DNA of 30,072 bases from Fibrobacter sp. UBA1765 (GTDB taxonomy: Bacteria; Fibrobacterota; Fibrobacteria; Fibrobacterales; Fibrobacteraceae). A program made the position numbers and the translations under genes. The stretch covers positions 1-30,072 of the forward strand of contig DCGZ01000180.1 in assembly GCA_002314675.1 (NCBI GenBank), given 5' to 3'. The first letter of the stretch is position 1; each line of letters starts with the position of its first letter. The notes beneath the pieces were generated by a model, which was not told the origin of the DNA, did not search any database, and was given only the letters and a program-made list of their open reading frames with translations. Shown one piece after another: positions 7,548-15,782 of the stretch.

Positions 7548-9134
7548 ATGGCTTTGAAGAACTTTCCCATCGGCGTTCAGGATTTTGCGAGCATTCGCAA
7601 CGAAGGCTTTTTTTATGTAGACAAGACTGACCTTGTCTATAAGTTGACTCATACAAGTAAGTTTTACTTTCTTAGTCGCCCGCGCCGTTTCGGAAAGTCG
7701 CTCCTTGTTTCTACGCTGCAGTGCTACTTCGAAGGTCGCAAGGAACTGTTCACGGGCCTTGCCATGGAGCATCTGGAGACCGAATGGAAAAAGTATCCGG
7801 TTTTCAAGATTAGCTTTGCGGGGAACAAGTTCGATACGTTGGAATCCCTGCAAATCGCCCTCGACAATATGATGGCCGCATTCGAAGAACAGCTGGGTAT
7901 CAAGAATACGGCGAAGTTTGAATGGGGAGTCCGGTTTGGCAACATCCTCCAGGCGGCCTACAAGGCTACGAATACCCCGCCGGTGGTTCTCGTGGATGAA
8001 TACGACGCACCGCTTCTCGACAGCATGGATAACCCCGAGCTCCAGCTGGTTCTCAAAAACGAAGTCCGCAAGCTGTTCAGCCCCCTCAAGGATTTGGGAG
8101 GCATTCTCCGTTTCGTGTTCCTCACGGGCATTTCCAAGTTCAGCCAGCTTTCGATTTTCAGCGAGCTCAATAACCTGAAGGTCATCACCATGATGGATGA
8201 CTATGCGGCCATCTGTGGCATCACCAAGGAAGAGGTGTTCACGCAGATGCAGCCCGAAATCCAGGCATTGGCCGACAAGAACAAGTTGACCTACGACGAA
8301 GCCTGTGCGGCTCTCCAAAAAAAATATGACGGCTATCATTTCAGCAAGAATTCGCCCGATGTATTCAATCCGTTTAGCTTGATCAATGCGTTAAACGATC
8401 TGGATCTCACAAACTTCTGGTTTGCTACCGGCACGCCGACAATTTTGACCAGGCTTGTTGCCAAGTACAAGATGGACCCGGTCATGTTCGACGAAGGTTT
8501 TGATGCGACTCAGGATATGTTCGACGCCCCGACAGAAACTGCTACAGACCCAATTCCCATGCTGTATCAGAGTGGCTACCTGACCATCAAGGGAACAAAA
8601 TCAGGCAACCGCTATATTTTGCAATTCCCCAACGACGAAGTCCGTTTCGGTTTCGTAAAATGCCTTATGCCGTACTACGCCGCAAAGGAAGTCCGCGAAA
8701 ACGACACGTTCCTCATGCGCTTCGCCGACACTATGGAAGAAGGTCGCATCGACGACGCACTGAACCAGGTCAAGGCATTTATTTCGGGAGTCCCGTACAA
8801 CGCCACAAAGCAGAACGAAAACTACTACCGGACACTATTTTACTTTATCTTCAAGCTTAGCACACCTTACGTTACAAACATTGAAGAATGCAGTGCTGCA
8901 GGCCGCGCTGACGCCGTTGTAGAAACAACCGACGCAGTCTATGTTTTTGAATTCAAGCTTGACGCAAATGGTACTGCCGAAGACGCATTGAAACAGATTG
9001 ATGACAAGGGTTACTTGATTCCGTACACAGTAACAAATAAGGCAGACGGAACACCGAAAAAGCTATATAAAATCGGAGTCGCCTTTGATGCGGGAAAGCG
9101 AACCATCGGCGAATGGAAAATCGTAGAAGGATAA
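7548..9134 (+). CDS. AAA-ATPase-like / PD-(D/E)XK nuclease family protein
   Basis: This is a full-length 528-residue member of the family that joins an N-terminal AAA-ATPase-like domain to a C-terminal PD-(D/E)XK domain, common in multiple copies in Bacteroidetes and Fibrobacter. Evidence: the N-terminus PIGVQDFASIRNEGFFYVDKT; a Walker A-like SRPRRFGKSLL (43-53); Walker B VVLVDEYDAPL (146-156); and near the C-terminus Asp455 with EFK (468-470) in GRADAVV..VYVFEFKLD, the nuclease-fold signature. The ATG at 7548 has a GGAG ribosome site 2 bases upstream. The biological role of this family is unsettled (mobile-element or defence links have been suggested). It converges on trmB with 13 bases between stops. 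Confidence 0.88.
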   Translation: MALKNFPIGVQDFASIRNEGFFYVDKTDLVYKLTHTSKFYFLSRPRRFGKSLLVSTLQCYFEGRKELFTGLAMEHLETEWKKYPVFKISFAGNKFDTLESLQIALDNMMAAFEEQLGIKNTAKFEWGVRFGNILQAAYKATNTPPVVLVDEYDAPLLDSMDNPELQLVLKNEVRKLFSPLKDLGGILRFVFLTGISKFSQLSIFSELNNLKVITMMDDYAAICGITKEEVFTQMQPEIQALADKNKLTYDEACAALQKKYDGYHFSKNSPDVFNPFSLINALNDLDLTNFWFATGTPTILTRLVAKYKMDPVMFDEGFDATQDMFDAPTETATDPIPMLYQSGYLTIKGTKSGNRYILQFPNDEVRFGFVKCLMPYYAAKEVRENDTFLMRFADTMEEGRIDDALNQVKAFISGVPYNATKQNENYYRTLFYFIFKLSTPYVTNIEECSAAGRADAVVETTDAVYVFEFKLDANGTAEDALKQIDDKGYLIPYTVTNKADGTPKKLYKIGVAFDAGKRTIGEWKIVEG

Positions 9135-9147
9135 CGCTGTATTAGCC

Positions 9148-9840
9148 CTAATCCTTCCTTACAACCATCGTTCGGTAGAGCTTTTGCCCTGCGCCAAAAT
9201 ACTTTTCTTCAAACGCTGTTTCAGGAACCAAAGGGACAAAACTTTCAAAGTTTACCGAAAGTTCAAGTTCCATGGCAGAACCTGCAATGTTTGCAGCCTC
9301 TGCAAATTCCCTTGCATAGATTTCCCAGTTGGTACGCAGTTCCGTAACGGGAGAAAGTTTCAACATCGCAGGAAACACTGGACTCAAGTGAAATCTTCTT
9401 GTAGCTTCGCTTGACTTTGGCCACGGATTCGGGTAGAATACCGCATGGTGAACAATATTCCAGTTGGCAGAAAGCGCAAGGCGCCAAAAGTCAAGAAGTT
9501 CCGCACGTACAAATAAAATTCTTGAAAGCAAATCTTTGTCACAAAGCAACGAGGAACTCTTGGAAAGCCTGACTTCGGACTTGTCTACCGCAACCACGAC
9601 GCATTCAGGGAACCTTGCGGCAAGCGCAAAGCTAGAGCGGCCAGTCCCACAACCGGAATCCAAGACAACGGGGCGACCGGCAGCACGAACAAAGGCGTCT
9701 GCGGCTCCAAAAGCCTTTACCGTATGTTCGGCAAAAGGACGGCGATACTCGGTGCTTACGTACCGGATAACGGTTTCTTCAAGGTTTTCGTAAATGTCGG
9801 CTTGATTCGATGTAACTTCGTGCACGGTTCTTTGCTGCAT
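9148..9840 (-). CDS. trmB: TrmB-like tRNA (guanine-N7)-methyltransferase
   Basis: This is a 230-residue SAM-dependent methyltransferase predicted to methylate G46 of tRNA. The SAM-binding loop LDSGCGTGRS is at 60-69. The TrmB-type active-site stretch reads FYPNPWPKSSEATRRFHLSPVF (135-156) instead of the usual PDPWPKKRHxKRR, so the first acidic residue is Asn and the basic cluster is weaker. LRTNWEIYAREF (168-179) and PETAFEEKYFGAG (206-218) match later family blocks. The substitutions leave some chance that this is a divergent relative with another target. It is divergent from aroD with only 44 bases between starts, so the two promoters must overlap. Confidence 0.75.
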   Translation of the reverse strand: MQQRTVHEVTSNQADIYENLEETVIRYVSTEYRRPFAEHTVKAFGAADAFVRAAGRPVVLDSGCGTGRSSFALAARFPECVVVAVDKSEVRLSKSSSLLCDKDLLSRILFVRAELLDFWRLALSANWNIVHHAVFYPNPWPKSSEATRRFHLSPVFPAMLKLSPVTELRTNWEIYAREFAEAANIAGSAMELELSVNFESFVPLVPETAFEEKYFGAGQKLYRTMVVRKD

Positions 9841-9884
9841 AATTCAAAATTAGTTTTTTTATTTAGGGTTTTTGTTATTTTTAT

Positions 9885-10652
9885 ATGTATATGGAATACA
9901 AGAATATAGTCGGCCTAATCGGGCCCGAAGTACTTGCCGATCTAGAAAACGGCAAACAAGAAATTGTAGATGCAGTCGCTGCTTGCGACATCCTGGAAAT
10001 TCGTTACGACTGGTTCACAGACAAGGCCTCGTGGCCAATGATTCCTGAACGCATACATAAGGTAACAGACAAAATTTTACTTGGTACAATTCGACTCGTT
10101 GAAGACGGGGGCAAGTACAGCAACGCAGAAGCGGCAAGCCGCCTCGACGACTGGAAGGCAATTCTTTCTGCAAACGACATTCCGAACATCCTCGATATCG
10201 AATACAACCACATAGACCAGTACATGCCTTTGTACGCACTTACAAAGGGCAAAAACATCGACCTGATTATTTCGACCCATGATTTTCAAAGCATTCCAGA
10301 CGACGAAGACATGGATAGCCTTGTACGAATTGCCGAATACATGCACGCAAGCGGCGTAAAAATTGCGGCCATGAGCATTGAACCGGGCGACACCAAACCG
10401 CTCTACCAGTTCACCAAGAAAAATTCAAAGAAATTCAAATATGTAGCCGCGTTCGCCATGGGAGAAACCGGGCAGGCAAGCAGAATCATTACCTTGCAAA
10501 AGGGCGGCAACCTGACATACGGGTCTTTCGGCAAAACAACCGTCCCGGGTCAAATTCCGGTAACCCAAATGAGGGAAATTCTAAAAAAGATCCCTTCAAA
10601 CGCATCGGAAACGCTCATTTTTGACCTTTTAGGCAAAGATTTCGGCTTGTAA
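9885..10652 (+). CDS. aroD: 3-Dehydroquinate dehydratase, type I
   Basis: This enzyme dehydrates 3-dehydroquinate to 3-dehydroshikimate by Schiff-base chemistry in the shikimate pathway. The 255 residues show all type I hallmarks: EIRYD (38-42), STHDF with catalytic His132, VKIAAM with Schiff-base Lys159, GETGQASR (193-200), GSF (213-215) and VPGQIP (220-225). The second ATG (9891, residue 3) is an alternative start; neither has a well-placed ribosome site, as the AGGG at about 9868 is rather distant. The gene is followed by a good terminator and so appears to be monocistronic. Confidence 0.95.
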   Translation: MYMEYKNIVGLIGPEVLADLENGKQEIVDAVAACDILEIRYDWFTDKASWPMIPERIHKVTDKILLGTIRLVEDGGKYSNAEAASRLDDWKAILSANDIPNILDIEYNHIDQYMPLYALTKGKNIDLIISTHDFQSIPDDEDMDSLVRIAEYMHASGVKIAAMSIEPGDTKPLYQFTKKNSKKFKYVAAFAMGETGQASRIITLQKGGNLTYGSFGKTTVPGQIPVTQMREILKKIPSNASETLIFDLLGKDFGL

Positions 10653-10657
10653 TGATT

Positions 10658-10687
10658 AAAAAAGGTGCAAACCGCGCCTTTTTGTGC
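10658..10687 (+). terminator. Terminator after aroD
   Basis: AAAAAGGTGC (10659-10668) pairs with GCGCCTTTTT (10674-10683) around an AAACC loop with one G-T wobble, and the right arm contains the T run. It lies 6 bases after the aroD stop. Confidence 0.75.
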
Positions 10688-10734
10688 TACATTTTGAATA
10701 TGAAGTGCGAAAGCACAATTCTTTGAGGAGAAAT

Positions 10735-11199
10735 ATGCATCTTTCAGATAGATTCGTCGACAACTGTATCATTATAGATTCCAGTTCTACCGACAAAGAA
10801 AGTATCTTGAACGAAATGGTGACGACTCTTTGCAAAGTCTACCAACTTAAAGATCAGGACACGATTTTAGACGCCGTAATGGAACGCGAGAAATCCCGTT
10901 CCACCGGTATCGGTTGTGGCCTTGCCATTCCGCATGCCAAGGTGGACTGCGTAGACCGCATGTGCATCGTGGCCGCCACCGTAAAGAACGGCATTGAATT
11001 CGATTCCCTTGATGGAGAAGACGTAAATCTTCTCATCTTGATCGTGAGCCCGGAAAACACCGTAGGCCCGCACCTCAAGGCCTTGTCTTCTGTTAGCAGG
11101 CTGCTTGCAGACGGTTCTGTCCGCCAGGACCTGATTGACGCCAAGACCCCGGAAGAATTCCTTACTATTCTCAAGAAAGCAGAGGATAAATACCTGTAA
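10735..11199 (+). CDS. PTS EIIA domain protein (fructose/nitrogen type)
   Basis: This is a 154-residue single-domain phosphotransferase EIIA of the PtsN/fructose type. Its phosphorylated histidine is His67 in GLAIPHAKV, and SSVSRLLADGSVRQDL followed by TPEEFLTILKKAE is the usual C-terminal part. The start at 10735 has a GAGGAG ribosome site 4 bases upstream; an in-frame ATG at 10684 lies within the preceding terminator and is rejected. A GTGC-GAAA-GCAC hairpin (10705-10716) lies just upstream of the ribosome site. No EIIB or EIIC gene is nearby, so a regulatory PtsN-like role is more likely than sugar uptake, but this is inference. Confidence 0.88.
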   Translation: MHLSDRFVDNCIIIDSSSTDKESILNEMVTTLCKVYQLKDQDTILDAVMEREKSRSTGIGCGLAIPHAKVDCVDRMCIVAATVKNGIEFDSLDGEDVNLLILIVSPENTVGPHLKALSSVSRLLADGSVRQDLIDAKTPEEFLTILKKAEDKYL

Positions 11200-11204
11200 T
11201 CCCC

Positions 11205-11233
11205 TTGACGGGGTTGCCCGATTTTAATAACTT
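11205..11233 (+). promoter_or_regulatory. Candidate promoter of tRNA-Val
   Basis: TTGACG (11205-11210) is followed after 17 bases by TAACTT (11228-11233), with the mature tRNA starting 14 bases further on. The -35 element is good and the -10 is weak. Confidence 0.4.
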
Positions 11234-11246
11234 TGGGCACAAATTC

Positions 11247-11321
11247 GGTCGGTTAGCTCAGTTGGTTTAGAGCGCTGCTTTCACACGGCAGAGGTCATTG
11301 GTTCGAATCCAATACCGACCA
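11247..11321 (+). tRNA. tRNA-Val (anticodon CAC)
   Basis: The 75-base sequence folds into a standard cloverleaf. The acceptor stem GGTCGGT/ACCGACC is fully paired. The D arm is GCTC/GAGC, the anticodon stem CTGCT/GGCAG with loop TTCACAC (anticodon CAC, reading GUG), and the T arm ATTGG/CCAAT with loop TTCGAAT. The discriminator base is A, and CCA is not encoded because the next bases are CGA. It is a lone tRNA followed directly by a strong terminator. Confidence 0.97.
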
Positions 11322-11325
11322 CGAA

Positions 11326-11356
11326 AAAGCCTCCCAGACGGGAGGCTTTTGGTTTT
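11326..11356. terminator. Bidirectional terminator after tRNA-Val
   Basis: GCCTCCC (11329-11335), loop AGAC and GGGAGGC (11340-11346) are followed by TTTTGGTTTTT on the plus strand and preceded by an A run that gives T on the minus strand. It serves both the tRNA and the converging orphan gene. Confidence 0.88.
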
Positions 11357-11970
11357 TAAATCGATGCTGGGTATAAATCGCAAATTTTAGCTTCTTTGAT
11401 AATACCCAGGGCTCTATTGATTTTCTTTTTGCACTTTTCCATAGATCCTAGCCAACCTTCTTTTAAACCAAGGCCAATAATGATATCCATGGCCGGCTTG
11501 TAAATTTCATTCATCATGATATTCACAGCGTCCTGATCGCTGGTTGCATTGATGACAACATCAAAATGGAAATCATTGCCAGGACGGTCCCTAAGCCGTT
11601 CTATCTTAAACACGTCAGGATTTTTGCTTTCTATTGCTTGCGCGTGTAACAAAAGAGTTTTTCCAAATTCGTATCCGTTTTCATCGCAATTGTGATTAGA
11701 AATTTCCACATAGTAACGAACTTGATCTTTACGATCAATACCCTTTACAAAAGCAAACTTGTTAACTCCAGCAATACCATCACCAATATCTACTAGACTG
11801 ACTGTTGCGTACACTTCATTTCCTTTAAACAAGTTCCCTCTTGTTAACATTGGAATTTCCTTGTACCTGGTAAAATATCTGAAATCTGGATCATTCACTC
11901 TGATGGATTCAAACAAATTAAACAAATTTAGATGATCTATCGGCGTTATTCTCACTGCATTAGCCCTCAT
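11356..11970 (-). CDS. Hypothetical protein, AT-rich orphan beside tRNA-Val
   Basis: This 204-residue protein has no family I recognise. It has no signal peptide or membrane segment and is mixed alpha/beta in appearance. The middle (about 45-100) looks strand-rich and the end is basic, with MEKCKKKINRALGIIKEAK. The codons are visibly AT-richer than in neighbouring housekeeping genes. No ribosome site precedes the ATG at 11970, whereas an internal ATG at residue 41 (11850) has AGGAAA 5 bases upstream, so the true start is uncertain. Its place next to a tRNA and an ADP-ribosylglycohydrolase gene suggests recent acquisition. I saw no attachment-site duplicate of the tRNA 3' end. Confidence 0.6.
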   Translation of the reverse strand: MRANAVRITPIDHLNLFNLFESIRVNDPDFRYFTRYKEIPMLTRGNLFKGNEVYATVSLVDIGDGIAGVNKFAFVKGIDRKDQVRYYVEISNHNCDENGYEFGKTLLLHAQAIESKNPDVFKIERLRDRPGNDFHFDVVINATSDQDAVNIMMNEIYKPAMDIIIGLGLKEGWLGSMEKCKKKINRALGIIKEAKICDLYPASI

Positions 11971-12110
11971 AAAAAGTTTAGTTAATAAAATAATATATTC
12001 TTTAACATCGCTTGCGGCAAGTAATATTTTTGCACTTTCAAAAAAAAATTATATAGTTTAAAGAGTAACGATTCAATACTTTTCGCTCGTTTTTTTGCAC
12101 GGAGGCCCTT

Positions 12111-13316
12111 ATGATCAATATTCCCAAAATAGACAACACCAAGGAACTTGAAGACGCTAGCCGCCGCATAAAAAAACGTGAAATCTTTTTGGATAAAATT
12201 CAGGGGAGCCTAATCGGAGGCGCTGTTGGCGATGCTCTTGGCTATGCCGTAGAATTTGAAAGCCTAAAAAGAATTCAGGCAAAATATGGAGAAAGGGGCA
12301 TTCAGAAATTTCAACTGCAAAACGGGCTTGCCAGGATTTCTGACGACACCCAAATGACGCTTTTTACGGCTAACGGTATTTTGTGTGCAGAAACAAAATA
12401 CACGTTGCACGGGCTAGCCTCATGCGACACAAATGAATTTGTCTACAAGGCCTATCTAGACTGGTTAAAAACCCAGTGCGGAGCTGCACGACCAAAACAA
12501 GATTCGTCCACCCTTGAACAATTCGGAATTTCCTGGTTGCTTGACGTTCCAGAACTATTCGTAGCAAGGGCTCCGGGAAACACATGCTTGAACGCATTGG
12601 GTTCTGGCATCAAAGGCTCGATTGCAAAGCCTATAAACGACAGCAAGGGCTGTGGCGGTATTATGCGGGTAGCTCCACTTGCACTGCGCTATGGAGATAC
12701 TCCATCGGCAGGCCTTGATACCCAGGGAGCAGAGCTTGCCGCCATTACCCATGGACATTCCCTTGGCTACATTCCGGCAGCGGTGTTCACGCACATTGTG
12801 GCAGCGGCAACTTACGGCACATGCCTGCATAGCGAATCGTTCTTTGACATTGTTGAAGAAGCCATGTTTGAATGCAAAAAGATTTTTGGGGACGATAAGA
12901 ACTGGCGCTACTTTGAAAACATCATGAACAAGGCTATCGAATTTGCCGACCCGTGCAACAACACGCTCGACGACTTCACAAATATCAAGAACATCGGAGA
13001 AGGTTGGGTCGCCGAAGAAACTTTGGCCATAGCCGTGTACTGTTGCTTGCGACATGCCGATGATTTTTCGGCAGCAATCATAGCCTCTGTAAATCACGAC
13101 GGAGACAGCGACTCTACCGGGGCCATAACGGGTAACATCATGGGAGCGCTCCTTGGCTACGACATGATCAACGATAAGTGGAAACGCGATTTGGAACTCC
13201 ATAATGAAATTCTGGAAATTGCAAAGGACCTTTGCCACGGCTGCCAAATGCATGCCTACGGCGCTTACCGCGACAAGAAATGGCTCAAAAAATACGAGGA
13301 AGGCAAGATCGGTTAG
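12111..13316 (+). CDS. ADP-ribosylglycohydrolase family protein
   Basis: This 401-residue enzyme is predicted to remove ADP-ribose from proteins or small molecules. Metal-ligand motifs of the DraG/ARH family are clear: GAVGDALG (37-44), SDDTQMT (77-83, the first Asp/Thr ligand set) and NHDGDSDSTGAITG (328-341, the second set). A GGAGG ribosome site lies 5 bases before the ATG. A charged helical N-terminal extension of about 27 residues precedes the catalytic fold. No ADP-ribosyltransferase gene is visible nearby, so its substrate is unknown. Relatives occur in metabolism (DraG), DNA repair and phage or toxin contexts. Confidence 0.9.
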   Translation: MINIPKIDNTKELEDASRRIKKREIFLDKIQGSLIGGAVGDALGYAVEFESLKRIQAKYGERGIQKFQLQNGLARISDDTQMTLFTANGILCAETKYTLHGLASCDTNEFVYKAYLDWLKTQCGAARPKQDSSTLEQFGISWLLDVPELFVARAPGNTCLNALGSGIKGSIAKPINDSKGCGGIMRVAPLALRYGDTPSAGLDTQGAELAAITHGHSLGYIPAAVFTHIVAAATYGTCLHSESFFDIVEEAMFECKKIFGDDKNWRYFENIMNKAIEFADPCNNTLDDFTNIKNIGEGWVAEETLAIAVYCCLRHADDFSAAIIASVNHDGDSDSTGAITGNIMGALLGYDMINDKWKRDLELHNEILEIAKDLCHGCQMHAYGAYRDKKWLKKYEEGKIG

Positions 13317-13326
13317 GATCTAGGGG

Positions 13327-13373
13327 CTAGTCAATTCTGAATTAAGAATTAAGTATGCAGAATTATGAATTGA
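13327..13373. repeat. AT-rich imperfect inverted repeat after the ADP-ribosylglycohydrolase gene
   Basis: TCAATTC (13331-13337) and GAATTGA (13367-13373) bracket several copies of GAATTA/AATTC that can fold into an imperfect hairpin. The rest of the 214-base gap to thrC shows no gene and no clear terminator. Confidence 0.4.
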
Positions 13374-13530
13374 CAATGACATGAATTTCTGACGACAGCC
13401 TACAGCCGACTGACTACAACATTTACTCTAGGCGCGCAAGCGACGACCTCACACCTCCTTTCTGGCTCCCAGTTTCTTGTTTCTGTTTTCTGAATAGCTA
13501 TATTTGCAAAAAAAATTGAAAGGATTTCTT

Positions 13531-14871
13531 ATGAGCCAGTTTAAAGCTTATTTCCAGAATATCAACGGTGAAGATACTTACCCGTTGACTGACGTGATTT
13601 ACCGCAGTAAAGTCGACAACAGCCTTTTGGAAGTGCATCACGACCGCGAAGCGCTCGCAAGCCGCAGCCCGGAAGAATGGAAGAAGCTTTTTGCAGAACG
13701 CCGCATGAGCTTTAAGCCAGCAGACCAGAGCGGTATCTGGAGCAAGCGTGAAATGGTTCTCCCGGATATGCCGGAAGAAGACATCGTTACCATGCGCGAA
13801 GGCTGGAGCCCACTTTTTGACGCAAGCATTCTCGCCCGCGAACTTGGCATGAAGAAGCTTTCCGTTAAGCTTTGCGGAAACTCTCACACAGGTTCCTTCA
13901 AGGACCTCGGCATGACAGTTCTTGTTAGCCAGGTAAACCACATCATCAAGAAGAACATTCACCCGATCGACGCCGTTGCTTGCGCTTCTACCGGTGATAC
14001 TTCTGCAGCACTTTCCGCTTACTGCGCAAAGGCTGGCATTCCAAGCATCGTGTTCCTCCCGGCAGGCAAGACAAGCACAGCCCAGCTCATTCAGCCGATT
14101 TCTAACGGCAGCATCGTGCTCGCCCTTGACACGGACTTTGACGGTTGCATGAAGATTGTCCAGCAGGTTACAGCAGACAACCGCATCTACCTTGCAAACT
14201 CCATGAACAGTCTCCGCGTCGAAGGCCAGAAGACGATTTCCCCGGAAATCTGTCAGGAACTTGGCTGGCGCGTTCCAGACACAGTCATTATCCCAGGCGG
14301 TAACCTCGGTAACGTTTCTGCACTTGCCAAGGGTTTTGAAGACTGCATGGCCATGGGCCTTATCGACCATCTGCCGCGCATCATCGTTGCCCAGGCAGAA
14401 AACGCAAACCCGTTCTACCAGGCATACACTCGCGGATTTGACCAGCTTGTTCCGATGCAAGCCAAGAAGACTCTCGCAAGCGCAATCCAGATCGGTAACC
14501 CGGTTAGCTACCCGAAGGCAGTTCGCGCAATCCAGAAGACTAACGGCCTTGTTGTTAGCGTAAACGAAGAAGAACTCGCAAACGCAGCTCACCGTGCAGA
14601 CCGCACCGGCCTCTACTGCTGCCCGCACACTGGTGTCGCCCTCGGCGCTCTTGAAAAGCTCCGTGCAGCAGGCACAATTTCTGCAGACGAAGAAGTTGTC
14701 GTAATCAGCACCGCTCACGGCCTCAAGTTCACGGAATTCAAGGTGAACTACCACGAAAAGCAGCTTGAAAACATCGTCTCTAACTTCGCAAACCCAGTGT
14801 TCAAGGCAAAGGCAGAAATCGGCCCAGTCATGGACATTTTGAAGAAAGAGATGGCTGCTCGTCGTCGCTAG
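13531..14871 (+). CDS. thrC: Threonine synthase
   Basis: This 446-residue enzyme converts O-phosphohomoserine to threonine using PLP. CGNSHTGSFKDLGM (115-128) holds the PLP lysine Lys124. The phosphate-binding loop and PLP-fold blocks ACASTGDTSAALSAYCAKAG and PGGNLGNVSALAKGFE are intact. The start at 13531 is chosen over the upstream in-frame ATG at 13504 because AAAGGA lies 6 bases before it. The length and N-terminus (YFQNINGEDTYPLTDVIYR) fit the longer ThrC class. The last codons lie inside a 19-bp sequence that is repeated downstream. Confidence 0.94.
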   Translation: MSQFKAYFQNINGEDTYPLTDVIYRSKVDNSLLEVHHDREALASRSPEEWKKLFAERRMSFKPADQSGIWSKREMVLPDMPEEDIVTMREGWSPLFDASILARELGMKKLSVKLCGNSHTGSFKDLGMTVLVSQVNHIIKKNIHPIDAVACASTGDTSAALSAYCAKAGIPSIVFLPAGKTSTAQLIQPISNGSIVLALDTDFDGCMKIVQQVTADNRIYLANSMNSLRVEGQKTISPEICQELGWRVPDTVIIPGGNLGNVSALAKGFEDCMAMGLIDHLPRIIVAQAENANPFYQAYTRGFDQLVPMQAKKTLASAIQIGNPVSYPKAVRAIQKTNGLVVSVNEEELANAAHRADRTGLYCCPHTGVALGALEKLRAAGTISADEEVVVISTAHGLKFTEFKVNYHEKQLENIVSNFANPVFKAKAEIGPVMDILKKEMAARRR

Positions 14872-14939
14872 ACGACGAAGGCTATCGGCCGAGACGAAGA
14901 CGAGGCAAATGCCTTTAAGCCGTCGCTAGACGACGAAGG
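14863..14939 (+). repeat. 19-bp direct repeat spanning the thrC stop codon
   Basis: CGTCGCTAGACGACGAAGG occurs at 14863-14881 and again at 14921-14939. The first copy contains the thrC stop TAG and, with its flank, forms a palindrome CGTCGTC-GCTA-GACGACG. The 39 bases between hold more GACGA units. Slippage or duplication of the gene end is the simplest origin. Confidence 0.75.
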
Positions 14940-14954
14940 ATTTCAAGTTCACAA

Positions 14955-14988
14955 GAAAAACCTCGCGATTGAAGTCGCGAGGTTTTTT
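14955..14988. terminator. Bidirectional terminator between thrC and trmJ
   Basis: CCTCGCGA (14961-14968), loop TTGAAG and TCGCGAGG (14975-14982) are followed by six T. The A run on the left gives T on the minus strand, so it can serve both converging genes. Confidence 0.9.
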
Positions 14989-15002
14989 CATGGTGCATCT
15001 TT

Positions 15003-15746
15003 TTACTTGCCCAAAAGCTTTTGTTCAAGCTTTGCGGGGAGTTTCGCAAGGTTACGCACAAGACCGTAAATTGCAGAAAGTTCATTGCGTGTCGGCTGCA
15101 AACGCTGAACCATTGTAGACACGAACTTTTCTCGCCATTCCTGGTCTTTATATTGACCAGTCAGATTGCGTTCCAAGAACTGCTTGAAACTTTCGATTTG
15201 TTCAATTGTTGCCTTGCCAGTTTCTGCAACGCCTCGCGTCGGTCGCTTTGCACGGCCATTGCCATTATCCAAGGAACCGGAACGGCAAAGTTCATAAAGC
15301 CCTGCCGTAACGGCCTGCCCAAGGTTAAGGCTCATAAGCCCTGGCACCGGGATTTCACACTGGTAAGAACAAGCCTTGACTTCATCAAGAGAAAGTCCAC
15401 AAGATTCGCGCCCAAACACAAGAGCGACTGTTCCTTCGCTAGGAACATATTCCGCAATATCAGGGAGCATAAAATGCTTTGTAGGGCAACCAAAAACACG
15501 ACGGCTAAAAGCGATCGCGCATTGGCAATCAGCAATGGCTTCTGCAAATGTATGCACCACTTTCGCATTATCCAGAATGTCGTGGGAATTTGCCGCGGTA
15601 CGGTAAGACTTGTCATTTACAGTCTTCATGGACTTCGGGTACACAATGCGCAAATCAGAAAGGGCGTTGCAACGCATGGCGCGAGCCACAAAGCCAACAT
15701 TGTGAGGATGTTCTGGTTCAACAAGGACTACTACAAATTTTGCCAT
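15003..15746 (-). CDS. trmJ: TrmJ-like SPOUT RNA 2'-O-methyltransferase
   Basis: This 247-residue TrmH/SPOUT-family enzyme most likely methylates the ribose at tRNA position 32, as E. coli TrmJ of similar length does. NVGFVARAMR (16-25), ALVFGRESCGLSLDE (108-122) and GLMSLNLGQAV (136-146) are the three knotted-fold motifs. The C-terminal 70 residues are a charged helical tail. The longer in-frame form starting at 15875 is rejected, since MAKFVVVLVEPEHPHNVG is a natural N-terminus and the extra part would be encoded in the AT-rich intergenic region. Its promoter region is shared with the divergent TIGR02147 gene. Confidence 0.88.
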   Translation of the reverse strand: MAKFVVVLVEPEHPHNVGFVARAMRCNALSDLRIVYPKSMKTVNDKSYRTAANSHDILDNAKVVHTFAEAIADCQCAIAFSRRVFGCPTKHFMLPDIAEYVPSEGTVALVFGRESCGLSLDEVKACSYQCEIPVPGLMSLNLGQAVTAGLYELCRSGSLDNGNGRAKRPTRGVAETGKATIEQIESFKQFLERNLTGQYKDQEWREKFVSTMVQRLQPTRNELSAIYGLVRNLAKLPAKLEQKLLGK

Positions 15747-15782
15747 AATATTTCGACTTAAAGTTTTACAAACCAAATGTAG

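Noticed and set aside
7509..8339. 276-residue minus-strand open frame
   Set aside because: Antisense shadow of the AAA-ATPase-like gene.
11202..11213. CCCC-TTGA-CGGGG hairpin after the PTS IIA gene
   Set aside because: The stem is only 4 bp and has no adjacent T run; the same bases are better explained as part of the tRNA promoter.
11247..13316. Genomic island with tRNA attachment site
   Set aside because: I found no duplicate of the tRNA 3' end, no integrase and no transposase, so only gene character hints at transfer.
13498..14754. 418-residue minus-strand open frame
   Set aside because: Antisense shadow of thrC, caused by codon bias; it has no ribosome site or recognisable domain.
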